Assembly (NCBI GenBank): GCA_003133225.1
Contig: PKWL01000037.1
Location: 1 to 64,000, forward strand
Origin: Janthinobacterium sp.
GTDB lineage: Bacteria; Pseudomonadota; Gammaproteobacteria; Burkholderiales; Burkholderiaceae_D
DNA length: 64,000 nt
Reading direction: 5' to 3'
Each line of letters opens with the position of its first letter. The first letter of the stretch is position 1. The notes beneath the pieces were generated by a model that was not told the DNA's origin, did no database searches, and was given only the letters and a program-made list of their open reading frames with translations. Positions 56,301 through 64,000 of the stretch are shown piece by piece. The translations under genes were made by a program, and so were the position numbers.

Positions 56301-59300
56301 CGAATGGTCAGTTCGCGGCCGATTTCAATCACGTCGCCGATCTACGGCGCTTGGTTCATGCCCTCAAGGCCGGCGACGGCGTGCCCGATACCTTGGTCTA
56401 TCTGGCCGACAAGCTGGCAGGGCGATCGTTTAAGCCCTTGGCTGAGCGCGTACAGAAACTGGCCCTTGCCCTGCGCTCAGAATGCCCGGGACAACGATTC
56501 AAGTGCGTCCTGTTCATTGCCGATGCTCGGCCAGAGGATCGCCAAGAGGTCCTGCAAAGCGCCGAAATCGATGCCTACGTGCGCAGCATGAGGGCAACTT
56601 ATGCCGAATTCGAACTGCGTTGCGTCTACCTGGGCATGAAGCTGGCGCTCGATCTGCGCGCCGAATTCATGGAGCGTGAAATCTATGACGCCGACGGCAG
56701 CACCGTGCTCGCCGTCTACGAGCACAAGCGGCGCCAAGTCTATCGGCCGCTTGCCGCGCCATCCCCGGTCGCCCTGCCTCACGGATTTGGCAACAAAACG
56801 CTGGGCCTCTTGGTGCCGGCCGGATATCCGGTAGCGCAACTAGCTGAGCGCATCGGCGCTTTGAGCGGCGCCCGCGTCGTTGCGCTCTCGTATGAGGCGC
56901 CGCAGGGGGCCAAAATTTCGCCTGCGATCCCGATCAGCGGCGCCGCCTTGCGGGCCTACCTGCGCGACAATTTACAACAAGATGTGCGCCAATACGGGCT
57001 AGCTGACCTCGAACCGTGCCATGCCCTGATGGATGAAGCCTGTACCGCGTTAGTTGCAGCTTACGTCGATGCGTCCATGCCCTTGCTGCCCGGGCGCCGC
57101 TTTGAGCGCAGCGAGCTCAAAGCGGCACTGCGCGTGACGGATCGGCTGGAAAAGTACGTCGACTACTTCCTTGCGATGCTAGTCGAGGACCGCGTGCTGA
57201 AGGTGGCAGGCAGCGGCTATGAGGTCAATATGGGTGTTGCCGAGTTGCGCGGATTGGCTGAAATCAAGACGCAGTTGGAGGCACAAAGTGGTTTGTTTTC
57301 AGGACAGATCCGCTTGCTCGAACATTGCGTCGCGGCCTACCCGGGTGCCTTGAGCGGGGACCGCTCGCCCATTGAGGTGCTGTATCCGGAAGGAAAAAAT
57401 GAACTGCTGCGCCAGACCTATGCCAATTCCGTTCAGGAGCGCGAAGACGACGTTATCCGGACCATCTTTGAAAAACTGGTGCGCCAGATCGTCGATAGTG
57501 CAGGTCAGCGCCCGATTCGTATCCTCGAAGGGGGCGGAGGCTATGGATTGATGATGCGGCGCATCGTGCCCTTGCTGCGCGGCCTCGACGTGGAATATTA
57601 TTTCACTGATATCGGCAAGACCTTCCTGTTTGAGGCGAAGGAATTCGCCTTGCAGGAGGGCTATGACTTCTTGACCTTTGGCACTTTCGACATCACGGCC
57701 GATCCGCTCGCCCAAGGGCTAGAGGAAAAATCCTTCGACCTCGTATTTGCCTTTAATGTTGTGCATGCAACGCGTGGGCTTGGCGCTACCATCGGTAATT
57801 TGCAGCGTTTGCTCAAGGATGGCGGGCTGATGTGTTTGCTCGAGCGCACCAAGGTCAGGCGCTATGTCGATCTCATTTGGGGCCTCGCTGACGGCTGGTG
57901 GCATTTCGATGAGAGCGAACGCGAGCGCTCGCCCTTGCTCGATCTCGAGCACTGGGAAGCCATCGCACGCAAAGCCGGATTTACCGACATTCTGGCCTAT
58001 CCGGAAGACCCTGACATGCGCCGCCAAATGGACGTCGGCGTATTGATTGCCCAGACTGCTTTGCCGCCGTCGCCCGTTAGCACCGTTAGCAGCAACGAGC
58101 CTGGCCCATGGCTTTTTTCCCAGTTGGCGCCAGGCCGGGCCTTAGATGGGTTGATCTTACTAGACGAGCGGCGCGACAGGGATCTGGAAGCCTTCGAGCC
58201 GCTGGGTGATACCTTAAGCCGTGCCCGGCTCCGGCAAGACGGGTATGGCAACGCCATGCTGGAATGGCTTGAGCGCCATCGTCCCCGCTTTGTCAGCGTC
58301 TGGAGCTCCGGTTTTGCGCTGACGAATACAGCTGACCAAGTCGAACGCGCGCACGCGGCGCAAGAACTGGACCGCGGCGGGCGCGCTCTGCTTGGCGAAG
58401 GTGCCTGGTCCAGGCTGTACTTGCCGATCGCTATCGACACTCCTGGCGCCCGAATGCCAGAGGACGATGTCTTGCGCGGCGCCTTACGTGTTGTGCAGGG
58501 GCGCATGGATCAGGTGATTATCGAGCCGGCAAGGCAAAGTCTGTTCCACCTTGCGCCGGGAGGGTTCGATGCAAGCGCGCTAGCCAGTGGCAAACAAGAA
58601 TCCAAAATCGGGGCCGCAGCCGACTTGGTGGACGCAAACGGATACGCCTTGCTGCTGCACGGCTTATGGTCAGAATTGTTCGGCATCGAACGCATCGGCG
58701 CCGATGACGATTTCTTTGAACTTGGCGGCGACTCGCTGAAGGTGGCGCAGCTCACAACCGAACTGGAGAAACATGGCATCAAGCTGCTGTCGAACGAAGT
58801 CTTTAGCCGCCCCACCATCCGCAGCCTGGCCGACTACCTTCAGGAAAATCGCCAGAACGAGGTGGGCCACGTGCGCAGCAGCACCGCCTTAGTCGACCAT
58901 TTGCGGGAAAAACTGGGGCTAGAGTCCGTCTTCAAGACGGTTTTGCATGAGGACAAACCATATCAGCTCCTGTACCTGCCCGATACGGTGTTCGAGGACG
59001 CTGCCGGCCCGCAAGCTATGCTGCGCACCTTGCGTCTGCCAAGCGCGCTGGAGCCGCATTATGTCGTGCCCTTATCATGCCTGTCGGCGACGCCGGCCGC
59101 TACCGCGCCGCAAGCAATCTGGCGCGCGATGGACCTGCGCGAGCAGGGTGGCGCAGTGGTCAACGAGTACGCTACCCAGGTGCAGCGTGGCTTGAGTCAA
59201 TTGAGCAATCAGGTATGTGGCGGCGCCGTCGTGGCCACCTATCCGCTTAGCCCTTTTCAGAAAATGTATCTTAAAGGCGCCAGCCGTTTCTCGTTCTACC

Positions 59301-60604
59301 TGATTGATTTCGACGAACCTTTGGATATAAACGTACTGAACCGAGCGTTTACCGACATCGTCCGCCTTCAAGGTTTGATGCGCAGCAGCTTGCGGCGCAA
59401 TTTCTTCGGCAAGCCGTTTTGGGACGAACATGCGCCGCCGGCCAAGGATTTGCTGGTTCCCATGGTCGATCTTTCCGGCTATGTGCCGCCGGTCCAAGCC
59501 GAGTTGCTGGAAAAACTGATGGAGTCCGAGTACCAGGCTGATTTCGATTCGGCCGAAGGCATCATGTATCGCCTGATGCTCATTCGCTTCGACCGCCGCC
59601 GCCATACCTTGTTGTTTAACCTCGACCACTCGATCTTCGACAATATGAGCGGCCAGGTATTGCGGCGCCAGTTGCTCAACCGCTACCGGGCGCTGGCGGC
59701 CGGCAGCAATGCCCCGATGGAATCCGTCAAAAGTTTTCGCGACTACCTCGAACAACTCAATCGGGGACCGCAAGGCATCAACCAGCGCAAGATCATCGAC
59801 CTGTTTGAGCTCGAGCGTTACCGCGAAGCGAAGCTGAAAGTCGAGGAGCGCATCGTGGCGCGGCGCCAGAACAGCATCAGTAAGCTTAGGTATGAACTGG
59901 ATATGGACCAATACCAGCTGTCGGACGACGACGAGGCCACTTGGGAGTTGACCTTGCTGGTTCTGTGTTGCGTCTTGTCGCGCTTCCTGGAACAAGATGC
60001 CATTCCATTAAAAATGGTCTACCAGGGGCGCAAGTATCAAGACCTGTCGTACTTCGACACGCTCGGTCTGTTCGTCGACGTGCTGCCGCTGCTGGTGACG
60101 GTCGATCGCGATGATCCGGCCGGCATGATCGAGGGCATCAAACGCAAAGTGCGCTTCGTCAATCGCTACAACATCAGTTTCATGAACATGCTGCTGAACC
60201 TTGGCATGCGTTTTAAGTGGTGGGACGTGCTAGCGCCAGTCGGGCCGAAAAAACTCTCCAATCGCGATCCGATGATCTTGCTCAATTATGCTGGCAAGGC
60301 GGAGCGCGAATACCAGAAAGTGATCGAATTTGCGATCCGTCAGATGGAGAAATCCGGCAAGAAACTTGATTACGCCAGTTTTTACACCATCGTCACGGTG
60401 GTGGACCGGAAAATTGTGTTCGATGTCTTTTGTAATTTTGAAAAGGACATGAGCTCTCTGCGGCAGCATTTCGAGGCGGAGGCCGCACGCTTGCTGCCGC
60501 AAGTTGCGGCGCCGGCGCAGCCCGACTTGAAGGCGGCGGAGGCGGCCATGACGCCCACCACGGACGATTTTTGCGATGGAGTGGAATCACGTGGAATTGT
60601 GTGA
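53384..60604 (+). CDS. Terminal PKS: KS-AT-KR remnant-MT-KR remnant-ACP-terminal C-like domain
   Basis: A 2406-residue last module. KS (about 10-440) has the expected Cys181 in the unusual setting 'HCACSTS', with His in 'EAHGTGTALGDP' and 'NIGHLDT'. AT (about 540-840) has Ser near 632 in 'GHSLGEY' and 'TSHAFHS'. Residues about 920-1130 look like a KR structural half without a nucleotide loop. MT (about 1290-1560) has SAM motif 'RILEGGGGYGLM'. Residues about 1590-1720 resemble a decayed KR catalytic half ('VSVWSSGF', no catalytic Tyr). ACP: Ser near 1783 in 'LGGDSLKV'. From about 1940 to 2370 lies a C-like domain with 'PLSPFQKMYLKG' and 'DHSIFDNMS' in place of HHxxxDG. No TE or R domain follows, so this domain may release the chain. 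The MT may O-methylate a hydroxymalonate-derived unit. Confidence 0.85.
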   Translation: MKAKTSRTGLEIAVIGMSGVFPGASNIQQFWDNLLAGQSAISLLSDAELIAAGVHPGLAGQKNFVKAKGVFPDIEYFDAKFFDYTPRDAAMMDPQVRALHQCVYHSLEDAGYASEDFNGSIGLFAGASGNFVWELSTLLATKEGSASQFATTQLNDKDFLATRIAYKLNLRGPCVTLHCACSTSLYAVDVACRQLLTGACSMAVAAGSGLTLPYKNGYVYEEGMIKSADGACRPFSDDANGTVEGNGMGAVVLKSLDDALRDRDRIYAVIRGTGANNDGARKVGYSAPSVEGQADVIRRALHMAEVDPATISYVEAHGTGTALGDPVEIEGLKKAFGSVAAKYCGIGSLKSNIGHLDTAAGISSLIKVVMALKHRQIPASINFRAPNPEIDFEHSPFYVVAETKVWENPRVAGAADQLLPLRAGVSSFGMGGTNVHLILEEAPELAPSTPGRAWKVLCLSAQDAAALARLEAALLDQVSNDVELDPSDLAYTLQVGRRNLPARAALVYRSMDELFCALGQGGKDVRRAVKVAAKARVAFLFAGQGTQYPGMGLGLYQSEMVFKEELERCLVICDGLGQPQVRGLLLNANPTAADRELLNRTDLSQPSLFAIEYATAKMFIDWGISPSAMIGHSLGEYVAACLAEVMSVEQALELVVARGRLMCGVPHGAMLAVAAAASDVSAWLADGVDIAAINAPLQCTVSGPSAQIEALAGLLEQKSIPCKRLHTSHAFHSDMMAPILESFKRIVAGLTLRPPRVAYISNVTGTWITPEQAQDPDYYVQHLRNTVRFADGAAQLLQDPGVLYLEVGPGSVLGTFLKQNAGEHAPVVISSLRHGNNHTDDAQYLARALGDLWTHGAAPDWKRYYRHETRSKVETPAYPFDKQVFPIGNADVYRLLENNGAPRQPVRAEPTMPGGATMVMGWQSTMLPCSDESFTVRPCLALIEYEPSLKSLAQVSGLRLTHVSLAKAFKAGPNGQFAADFNHVADLRRLVHALKAGDGVPDTLVYLADKLAGRSFKPLAERVQKLALALRSECPGQRFKCVLFIADARPEDRQEVLQSAEIDAYVRSMRATYAEFELRCVYLGMKLALDLRAEFMEREIYDADGSTVLAVYEHKRRQVYRPLAAPSPVALPHGFGNKTLGLLVPAGYPVAQLAERIGALSGARVVALSYEAPQGAKISPAIPISGAALRAYLRDNLQQDVRQYGLADLEPCHALMDEACTALVAAYVDASMPLLPGRRFERSELKAALRVTDRLEKYVDYFLAMLVEDRVLKVAGSGYEVNMGVAELRGLAEIKTQLEAQSGLFSGQIRLLEHCVAAYPGALSGDRSPIEVLYPEGKNELLRQTYANSVQEREDDVIRTIFEKLVRQIVDSAGQRPIRILEGGGGYGLMMRRIVPLLRGLDVEYYFTDIGKTFLFEAKEFALQEGYDFLTFGTFDITADPLAQGLEEKSFDLVFAFNVVHATRGLGATIGNLQRLLKDGGLMCLLERTKVRRYVDLIWGLADGWWHFDESERERSPLLDLEHWEAIARKAGFTDILAYPEDPDMRRQMDVGVLIAQTALPPSPVSTVSSNEPGPWLFSQLAPGRALDGLILLDERRDRDLEAFEPLGDTLSRARLRQDGYGNAMLEWLERHRPRFVSVWSSGFALTNTADQVERAHAAQELDRGGRALLGEGAWSRLYLPIAIDTPGARMPEDDVLRGALRVVQGRMDQVIIEPARQSLFHLAPGGFDASALASGKQESKIGAAADLVDANGYALLLHGLWSELFGIERIGADDDFFELGGDSLKVAQLTTELEKHGIKLLSNEVFSRPTIRSLADYLQENRQNEVGHVRSSTALVDHLREKLGLESVFKTVLHEDKPYQLLYLPDTVFEDAAGPQAMLRTLRLPSALEPHYVVPLSCLSATPAATAPQAIWRAMDLREQGGAVVNEYATQVQRGLSQLSNQVCGGAVVATYPLSPFQKMYLKGASRFSFYLIDFDEPLDINVLNRAFTDIVRLQGLMRSSLRRNFFGKPFWDEHAPPAKDLLVPMVDLSGYVPPVQAELLEKLMESEYQADFDSAEGIMYRLMLIRFDRRRHTLLFNLDHSIFDNMSGQVLRRQLLNRYRALAAGSNAPMESVKSFRDYLEQLNRGPQGINQRKIIDLFELERYREAKLKVEERIVARRQNSISKLRYELDMDQYQLSDDDEATWELTLLVLCCVLSRFLEQDAIPLKMVYQGRKYQDLSYFDTLGLFVDVLPLLVTVDRDDPAGMIEGIKRKVRFVNRYNISFMNMLLNLGMRFKWWDVLAPVGPKKLSNRDPMILLNYAGKAEREYQKVIEFAIRQMEKSGKKLDYASFYTIVTVVDRKIVFDVFCNFEKDMSSLRQHFEAEAARLLPQVAAPAQPDLKAAEAAMTPTTDDFCDGVESRGIV
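60578..60581 (+). promoter_or_regulatory. Ribosome binding site suggesting a GTG start for the barrel protein
   Basis: GGAG lies nine bases before GTG 60591. The in-frame ATG at 60576 overlaps this site and has no good site of its own. Confidence 0.5.
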
Positions 60605-61859
60605 TGTTCGTAGAGCTGCCTGTGTCGCCATATTTTTTATGCATGCCATGCCAAGTTATGGCGCAGAAGCAGCAGACGATGCCGTCAAGGTGAGCGGCAG
60701 TGTGTCATTCATGCTGGGCGAACAGACGGCCAGTCCCGACTCGATCTTTCCGACCGAAGGCTCGGCCAACCACCCATCGTTGGTGAGCCGTAAAACGGAT
60801 ACGGTCCTAAAATTTGACCGCCCCGGCTCTTTTTCCGCCGTAGTTGATGCCCAATATGACAGTCGCCCTTTCTCGGAGGAACAAGGGCGCGTCAATCAAT
60901 TGTATGCAAGTTTTGACGTCACCGAAGCGCTCAAGGTGCGCATTGGCAAGCAAAGGGTCCTGTGGGGCCACGGATTCACCTATATTCCGACTGATTTTAT
61001 CAATCCGCCGTTAGATCCCAGCGGACTCGATTTGGCGAAAGTTGGCGTGTCGGCGTTGTCGTTCGATTACCTCACCGATTTCTATGCGATCACCGGTATT
61101 GTGCGCGGCGAGCAGAAACTAGTTGACAGCGTAGGCATCAAGTTTGCCACCAGTGCTGTGTCGGGACTGGACTTGGACTACATCTATTACCATGCGCCGT
61201 CGATTGGCAACGCACTCGGCGTTTCCTTTGCCGCCGATGCGACGCAGTTGCTGTCAAGCGCTCTTTCTGGCCTCGTCCTGTTCGGCGCTTTTGCCGTCAA
61301 CTCCAAGTCCCGTTATCCTCAATTCATCCCGGAACAGTACAGCGATGCGACGGCAACGGTGGTGTATCCAGGCGTGGGACCGGTTGGCGCCGCGGGCCGC
61401 TTTAAATCCTATTTGGCCGGCGCCACATACCAGATATCTAGCGACCTTAGCGTGATCGCTGAGTATTATGGCATCGGTGACGCCTATTCGGCGGCGGACT
61501 ACGGCAATTTGCTCGGCATCGTCAGCGCCGAGGGTAGTGCCGGTGCGCGCTTGTCTGCGCCCTGGCTGAACTATCTTGCCTATGGCCGCAATCAACGCCA
61601 ATATGTGAGCCTGTCCCTCGGTCAAAACGCACTAACGACCGGCAATAATCGCTTCACTGACACCTTCGGTGCCAGTCTCGGTGTCCTAAAAAGTCCGGAT
61701 GACGGTTCAAGCTTGTGGTCGTTGTCATTGAAATCAAATTATTGGGATCGCACCGAGGTTACACTCCGCACTTTTGTTCCGACGGGCGGGCGCAGCACCG
61801 AGTTTGGTTCCGCTCCTTACAAATGGTATTCGGAACTTGGTATTAAGATTGGATTTTAA
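60591..61859 (+). CDS. Outer-membrane beta-barrel protein of unknown subfamily
   Basis: About 422 residues: a signal peptide (basic 'RRAACVAIFFMHAMPSYGA'), then alternating amphipathic strands and a C-terminal Phe ('KWYSELGIKIGF'), the usual outer-membrane barrel ending. The segment 'KVRIGKQRVLWGHGFTYIPT' followed by 'DFINPP' is like the plug/strand motif of DUF1302-type and similar porin-like proteins, but I cannot name the family. It is made from the end of the last megasynthase gene (overlap of 14 bases from GTG 60591, or 29 from ATG 60576). It may be the outer-membrane component that accepts the product, or an associated lipid, from the LolCDE-like system at the cluster's other end. That link is an inference from shared location. 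Confidence 0.65.
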   Translation: MELCDVRRAACVAIFFMHAMPSYGAEAADDAVKVSGSVSFMLGEQTASPDSIFPTEGSANHPSLVSRKTDTVLKFDRPGSFSAVVDAQYDSRPFSEEQGRVNQLYASFDVTEALKVRIGKQRVLWGHGFTYIPTDFINPPLDPSGLDLAKVGVSALSFDYLTDFYAITGIVRGEQKLVDSVGIKFATSAVSGLDLDYIYYHAPSIGNALGVSFAADATQLLSSALSGLVLFGAFAVNSKSRYPQFIPEQYSDATATVVYPGVGPVGAAGRFKSYLAGATYQISSDLSVIAEYYGIGDAYSAADYGNLLGIVSAEGSAGARLSAPWLNYLAYGRNQRQYVSLSLGQNALTTGNNRFTDTFGASLGVLKSPDDGSSLWSLSLKSNYWDRTEVTLRTFVPTGGRSTEFGSAPYKWYSELGIKIGF

Positions 61860-61862
61860 AAA

Positions 61863-62591
61863 ATGGAAATTTCGAACAAGACGACTCTTTTCTGCCTGCC
61901 CTACGCCGGCGCCTCTGCCGCGGCAACCTATTGCCGCTGGCAGCGTCACCTGCCCCAGACCATCAAAGTGGCCCCCCTGGAACTGGCCGGCCACGGCAGG
62001 AGAATGGCCGAGCCATTTTATGCCAGTTTGGACGAGGCCGTGGCGGACTTGCTGGCGGCGATCAGTCCGGTGGCACGCAGCGCTCCCTATGCGATATATG
62101 GTCACAGCATGGGTTGCGTCATGGCCTACGAACTGGCTAGGGCGGCGGCGGCGGCAGGCTTGGCGCCGCCCAAGGCATTGTTCCTGTCCGGAAGAAATCC
62201 ACCCCATTACATCTACCAAAGGCAAAATCTGCATCTGCTGAGCAACGAGTTGTTTCTTGCCGAAATAGGAAAATTGGGCGGCACCCCGCAAGGGTTCTTC
62301 AAAATGAAGGACTTCACCGATACCTTTTTGCCCATCTTACGCAGCGACTATCGGCTCATCGAACGCTACCGACACCCGACGCCTATGCATGTCAGCGTGG
62401 CCGACACCACGTTTTTCAACAGCGATGACGACACTTTGGTGAGTAAGCCCGCCGTGTTTGAGTGGCAGCGCTATACCAGCGGCGCGTTTGTGCTGAAGGA
62501 TTTTCAGGGCGGACATTTCTTCATCAATGACTGTCAGCAAGAAATTTGCCGGGAAATCGCCGAACGCCTGGAACTGGTGGTCGCATGCTGA
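61863..62591 (+). CDS. Type II thioesterase (GrsT/TEII family)
   Basis: A 242-residue alpha/beta hydrolase that would remove wrong or stalled acyl groups from carrier proteins. The family start 'LFCLPYAGASAAATYCRW' is intact. The nucleophile is Ser82 in 'YGHSMGC' and the catalytic His is His218 in 'FQGGHFFI'. The acid is probably the Asp in 'VSVADTTFFNSDDD'. Length and motifs match GrsT-like enzymes, not a terminal in-line TE. It is the only thioesterase in the window, so it could also take part in release, but editing is the usual role. It starts three bases after the barrel gene stop and overlaps the next gene. Confidence 0.9.
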   Translation: MEISNKTTLFCLPYAGASAAATYCRWQRHLPQTIKVAPLELAGHGRRMAEPFYASLDEAVADLLAAISPVARSAPYAIYGHSMGCVMAYELARAAAAAGLAPPKALFLSGRNPPHYIYQRQNLHLLSNELFLAEIGKLGGTPQGFFKMKDFTDTFLPILRSDYRLIERYRHPTPMHVSVADTTFFNSDDDTLVSKPAVFEWQRYTSGAFVLKDFQGGHFFINDCQQEICREIAERLELVVAC

Positions 62592-63379
62592 GGCGGCGTC
62601 CACTGGCGCCCCGTTCCCTGGAACAGTCGCTACCATCCTTGCAAACGGACGAGCAGACCCACCTTCACCTATTCTCCCTGCTCTTGGCGAAAAGAGAGCA
62701 CGAGGAAATCGCCATCGCGCTTTTGAGCAGCGCCGAAGTTGCTGCCCTGGCAAAAATCAAGGCGTCGCAAAGGCGGTGCGAGTTCTTGTATGGTCGCGCC
62801 CTCCTGCGGCGGTTGTTGGCATGCTATGTCGGGGCCGCGCCCGAGGATGTCGTCATCGAGATTAACCAGCAGGGAAAACCGTGGGCCCGTACAGTTGAGC
62901 AACAACCGGTGCCCGCTTTTAACGTCTCTCATTCCGGCGATGTTCTAGCGATCGCCGTCTGCGCCAGGGGAGAAATTGGCGTGGATGTGGAACAAACCGA
63001 CATGAAGCTGGAAAAGGACGCCGAGGAAATTGCCAAATCGCAATTTACGGGGGACGAGTACGCATCCCTGATGGGCCGGCCAACTGGACAACGGCTGGAC
63101 GATTTTTTTCGCATGTGGACGCTTAAGGAAGCCGTGCTTAAGGCAACCGGGGTCGGTCTTTATCAACCCTTAAATCTTGTCGACGTCGCCGAGCCAGCCG
63201 AGCGCTACCGCATTTTGCTTAAGGAAGCGGGCAAAGAAATCCGTCTCAGCGCGCAGCATTGGCAGAAAGAGAACGTTCACGTCGCTCTCGCCCGCGTCGG
63301 TGCATTGGCTCGGGTAAATATATTCGACCATATGCAGGGGGGCGTTCATGGCTTGTTGCCAGGGCCGCAATGCGGATAG
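62585..63379 (+). CDS. 4'-phosphopantetheinyl transferase (Sfp type)
   Basis: A 264-residue enzyme that would convert the ACP and PCP domains of the cluster to their holo forms with CoA. It has 'FNVSHSGDVLAIAV', 'IGVDVEQTD' (Mg-binding Asp/Glu) and 'WTLKEAVLKATGVGL' (conserved Trp, Lys and Glu), the three hallmarks of the Sfp/Gsp group. The ATG at 62585 overlaps the thioesterase stop by seven bases. The frame is open back to 62546, but that part lies inside the thioesterase gene. It is the last gene of the cluster strand; a 225-base gap with no clear terminator follows. Confidence 0.9.
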   Translation: MLRRRPLAPRSLEQSLPSLQTDEQTHLHLFSLLLAKREHEEIAIALLSSAEVAALAKIKASQRRCEFLYGRALLRRLLACYVGAAPEDVVIEINQQGKPWARTVEQQPVPAFNVSHSGDVLAIAVCARGEIGVDVEQTDMKLEKDAEEIAKSQFTGDEYASLMGRPTGQRLDDFFRMWTLKEAVLKATGVGLYQPLNLVDVAEPAERYRILLKEAGKEIRLSAQHWQKENVHVALARVGALARVNIFDHMQGGVHGLLPGPQCG

Positions 63380-63604
63380 CGCCGGCCTTGGCACGGCTTG
63401 CCTCGCAGGTGCTAGGGCGGCGGCGCCGGCTGGCACATCCGAAACATCAAATTGTAAAAAACTGATCGCGGATCGCTCCTGCCGCCGTTGCTAGGCGAGC
63501 TAACAGGGAGCTCTGGAACGGGCGCCGGTCTCCCGACGGCATAAAAATTTTACAGTCGATCTCGTTTTTTTCTAATCGCTTTGGGCACTATAAGAAGGAT
63601 CGTC

Positions 63605-64000
63605 ATGGACGCCAATACAACTTCAAAAATTTCAAGCCGCATGGTTTTCGGCTTCGTCGCCATCGGCTTTGGATTGCTCATCCTGCTGAACAATTTCGGG
63701 ATCATCGAGGCGGCCTGGATCAGCCAGTTGTGGCCGCTCTTTTTCGCTGTGGCAGGCGTCTTGCGGATTGTTCAAATGGGATCGGGATCAATTTTTAGGG
63801 ATGTTGTCGGCGCCGCGCTGATCGTGCTCGGCACGAGCATGACACTGTACACGCTTGGCCTGGTTGAATTCAGTTGGCGTGCATGGTGGCCTGTTTTGTT
63901 GATCGTGCTCGGTTTCTTTGCCATGTTTAAAAGCAATTTTAGACCCCGCCATCTTGTGCTCGCCGCCCCGGCGAATGGCGAACAGGACGCGTCGCTCGAC
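63605..64000 (+). CDS. DUF5668/LiaF-type membrane protein, N-terminal part (cut by window edge)
   Basis: The frame starts at ATG 63605, with AGAAGGA six bases before it, and is still open at the right edge after 132 codons. It begins with a short polar stretch and then four hydrophobic segments: 'MVFGFVAIGFGLLILLNNFG', a second ending in 'LWPLFFAVAGVLRIV', then 'VVGAALIVLGTSMTLYTLGL', and 'WWPVLLIVLGFFAMF'. The paired 'LWPL' and 'WWPVLLI' segments are typical of the LiaF/DUF5668 membrane region, in proteins linked to cell-envelope stress responses. It has its own ribosome site after a 225-base gap, so it may not belong to the biosynthetic operon. Confidence 0.7.
   Translation, partial: MDANTTSKISSRMVFGFVAIGFGLLILLNNFGIIEAAWISQLWPLFFAVAGVLRIVQMGSGSIFRDVVGAALIVLGTSMTLYTLGLVEFSWRAWWPVLLIVLGFFAMFKSNFRPRHLVLAAPANGEQDASLD

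Noticed and set aside
23222-60500. Many long open frames on the opposite strand and in other frames of the megasynthase genes
   Set aside because: They are shadows of high-GC coding sequence: Arg/His/Ala-rich, with no motifs and no ribosome sites.
1-64000. CRISPR arrays, tRNA or rRNA genes, transposases, integrases and prophage genes
   Set aside because: I looked for repeat-spacer patterns, cloverleaf-like blocks and mobile-element proteins and saw none.

Overview
The window is chromosomal DNA of a Gram-negative bacterium, most likely a betaproteobacterium of the Burkholderiales and perhaps of the Oxalobacteraceae. The evidence is moderately high GC, high-GC codon use, a lipoprotein, an outer-membrane barrel, a quinol-type nitric oxide reductase beside DUF2249 and SirB2 genes, and an AcnA-type aconitase. 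The family placement is an impression from protein style, not a database result.

Positions 1-15,500 are ordinary chromosome. They hold the 3' end of a nitric oxide reductase gene (norB), a DUF2249 protein, a SirB2-like membrane protein, an unrecognised secreted protein, a phospholipase D-like lipoprotein, a methyl-accepting chemotaxis protein, aconitase (acnA), a small membrane protein, and a PAS-domain histidine kinase with a FixJ-type response regulator. About 1.1 kb without a supported gene, partly AT-rich (14,397-15,525), then marks the border.

Positions 15,526-63,379 form one uninterrupted run of plus-strand genes, often overlapping, that make a large hybrid NRPS-PKS biosynthetic cluster. 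It has four blocks. (1) 15.5-19.6 kb: an ABC system with two LolC/E/MacB-type permeases, a LolD-type ATPase and a LolA-like periplasmic protein. (2) 19.7-23.1 kb: a four-gene set (3-hydroxyacyl-CoA dehydrogenase, FkbH-type HAD protein, free ACP, acyl-CoA dehydrogenase) known from hydroxymalonyl-ACP or methoxymalonyl-ACP supply. (3) 23.1-60.6 kb: six assembly-line proteins and one free-standing acyltransferase. I read these as [acyl-AMP ligase-ACP-KS-AT-ACP-C-A(Gly)-PCP-C fragment], trans-AT, [KS-DH-KR-ACP], [KS-DH-KR-ACP], [KS-ACP-C-A(Ile-like)-PCP-E], [C-A(Val/Ile-like)-PCP], [KS-AT-KR remnant-MT-KR remnant-ACP-terminal C-like domain]. (4) 60.6-63.4 kb: an outer-membrane beta-barrel protein, a type II thioesterase and an Sfp-type phosphopantetheinyl transferase. 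A DUF5668/LiaF-type membrane protein gene runs off the right edge.

Working model (inference): a carboxylic acid starter is activated as an acyl-adenylate and extended with malonate. Glycine is added, then two malonates are added and processed towards a diene. A further unreduced malonate follows, then a D-configured Ile-like residue and a Val/Ile-like residue. A final C2 unit, possibly hydroxymalonate, is methylated in line. No TE or R domain is visible in cis, so the chain is probably released by the unusual terminal condensation-like domain. The mature compound may leave through the ABC/LolA-like/barrel system. I cannot match this architecture to a named natural product.
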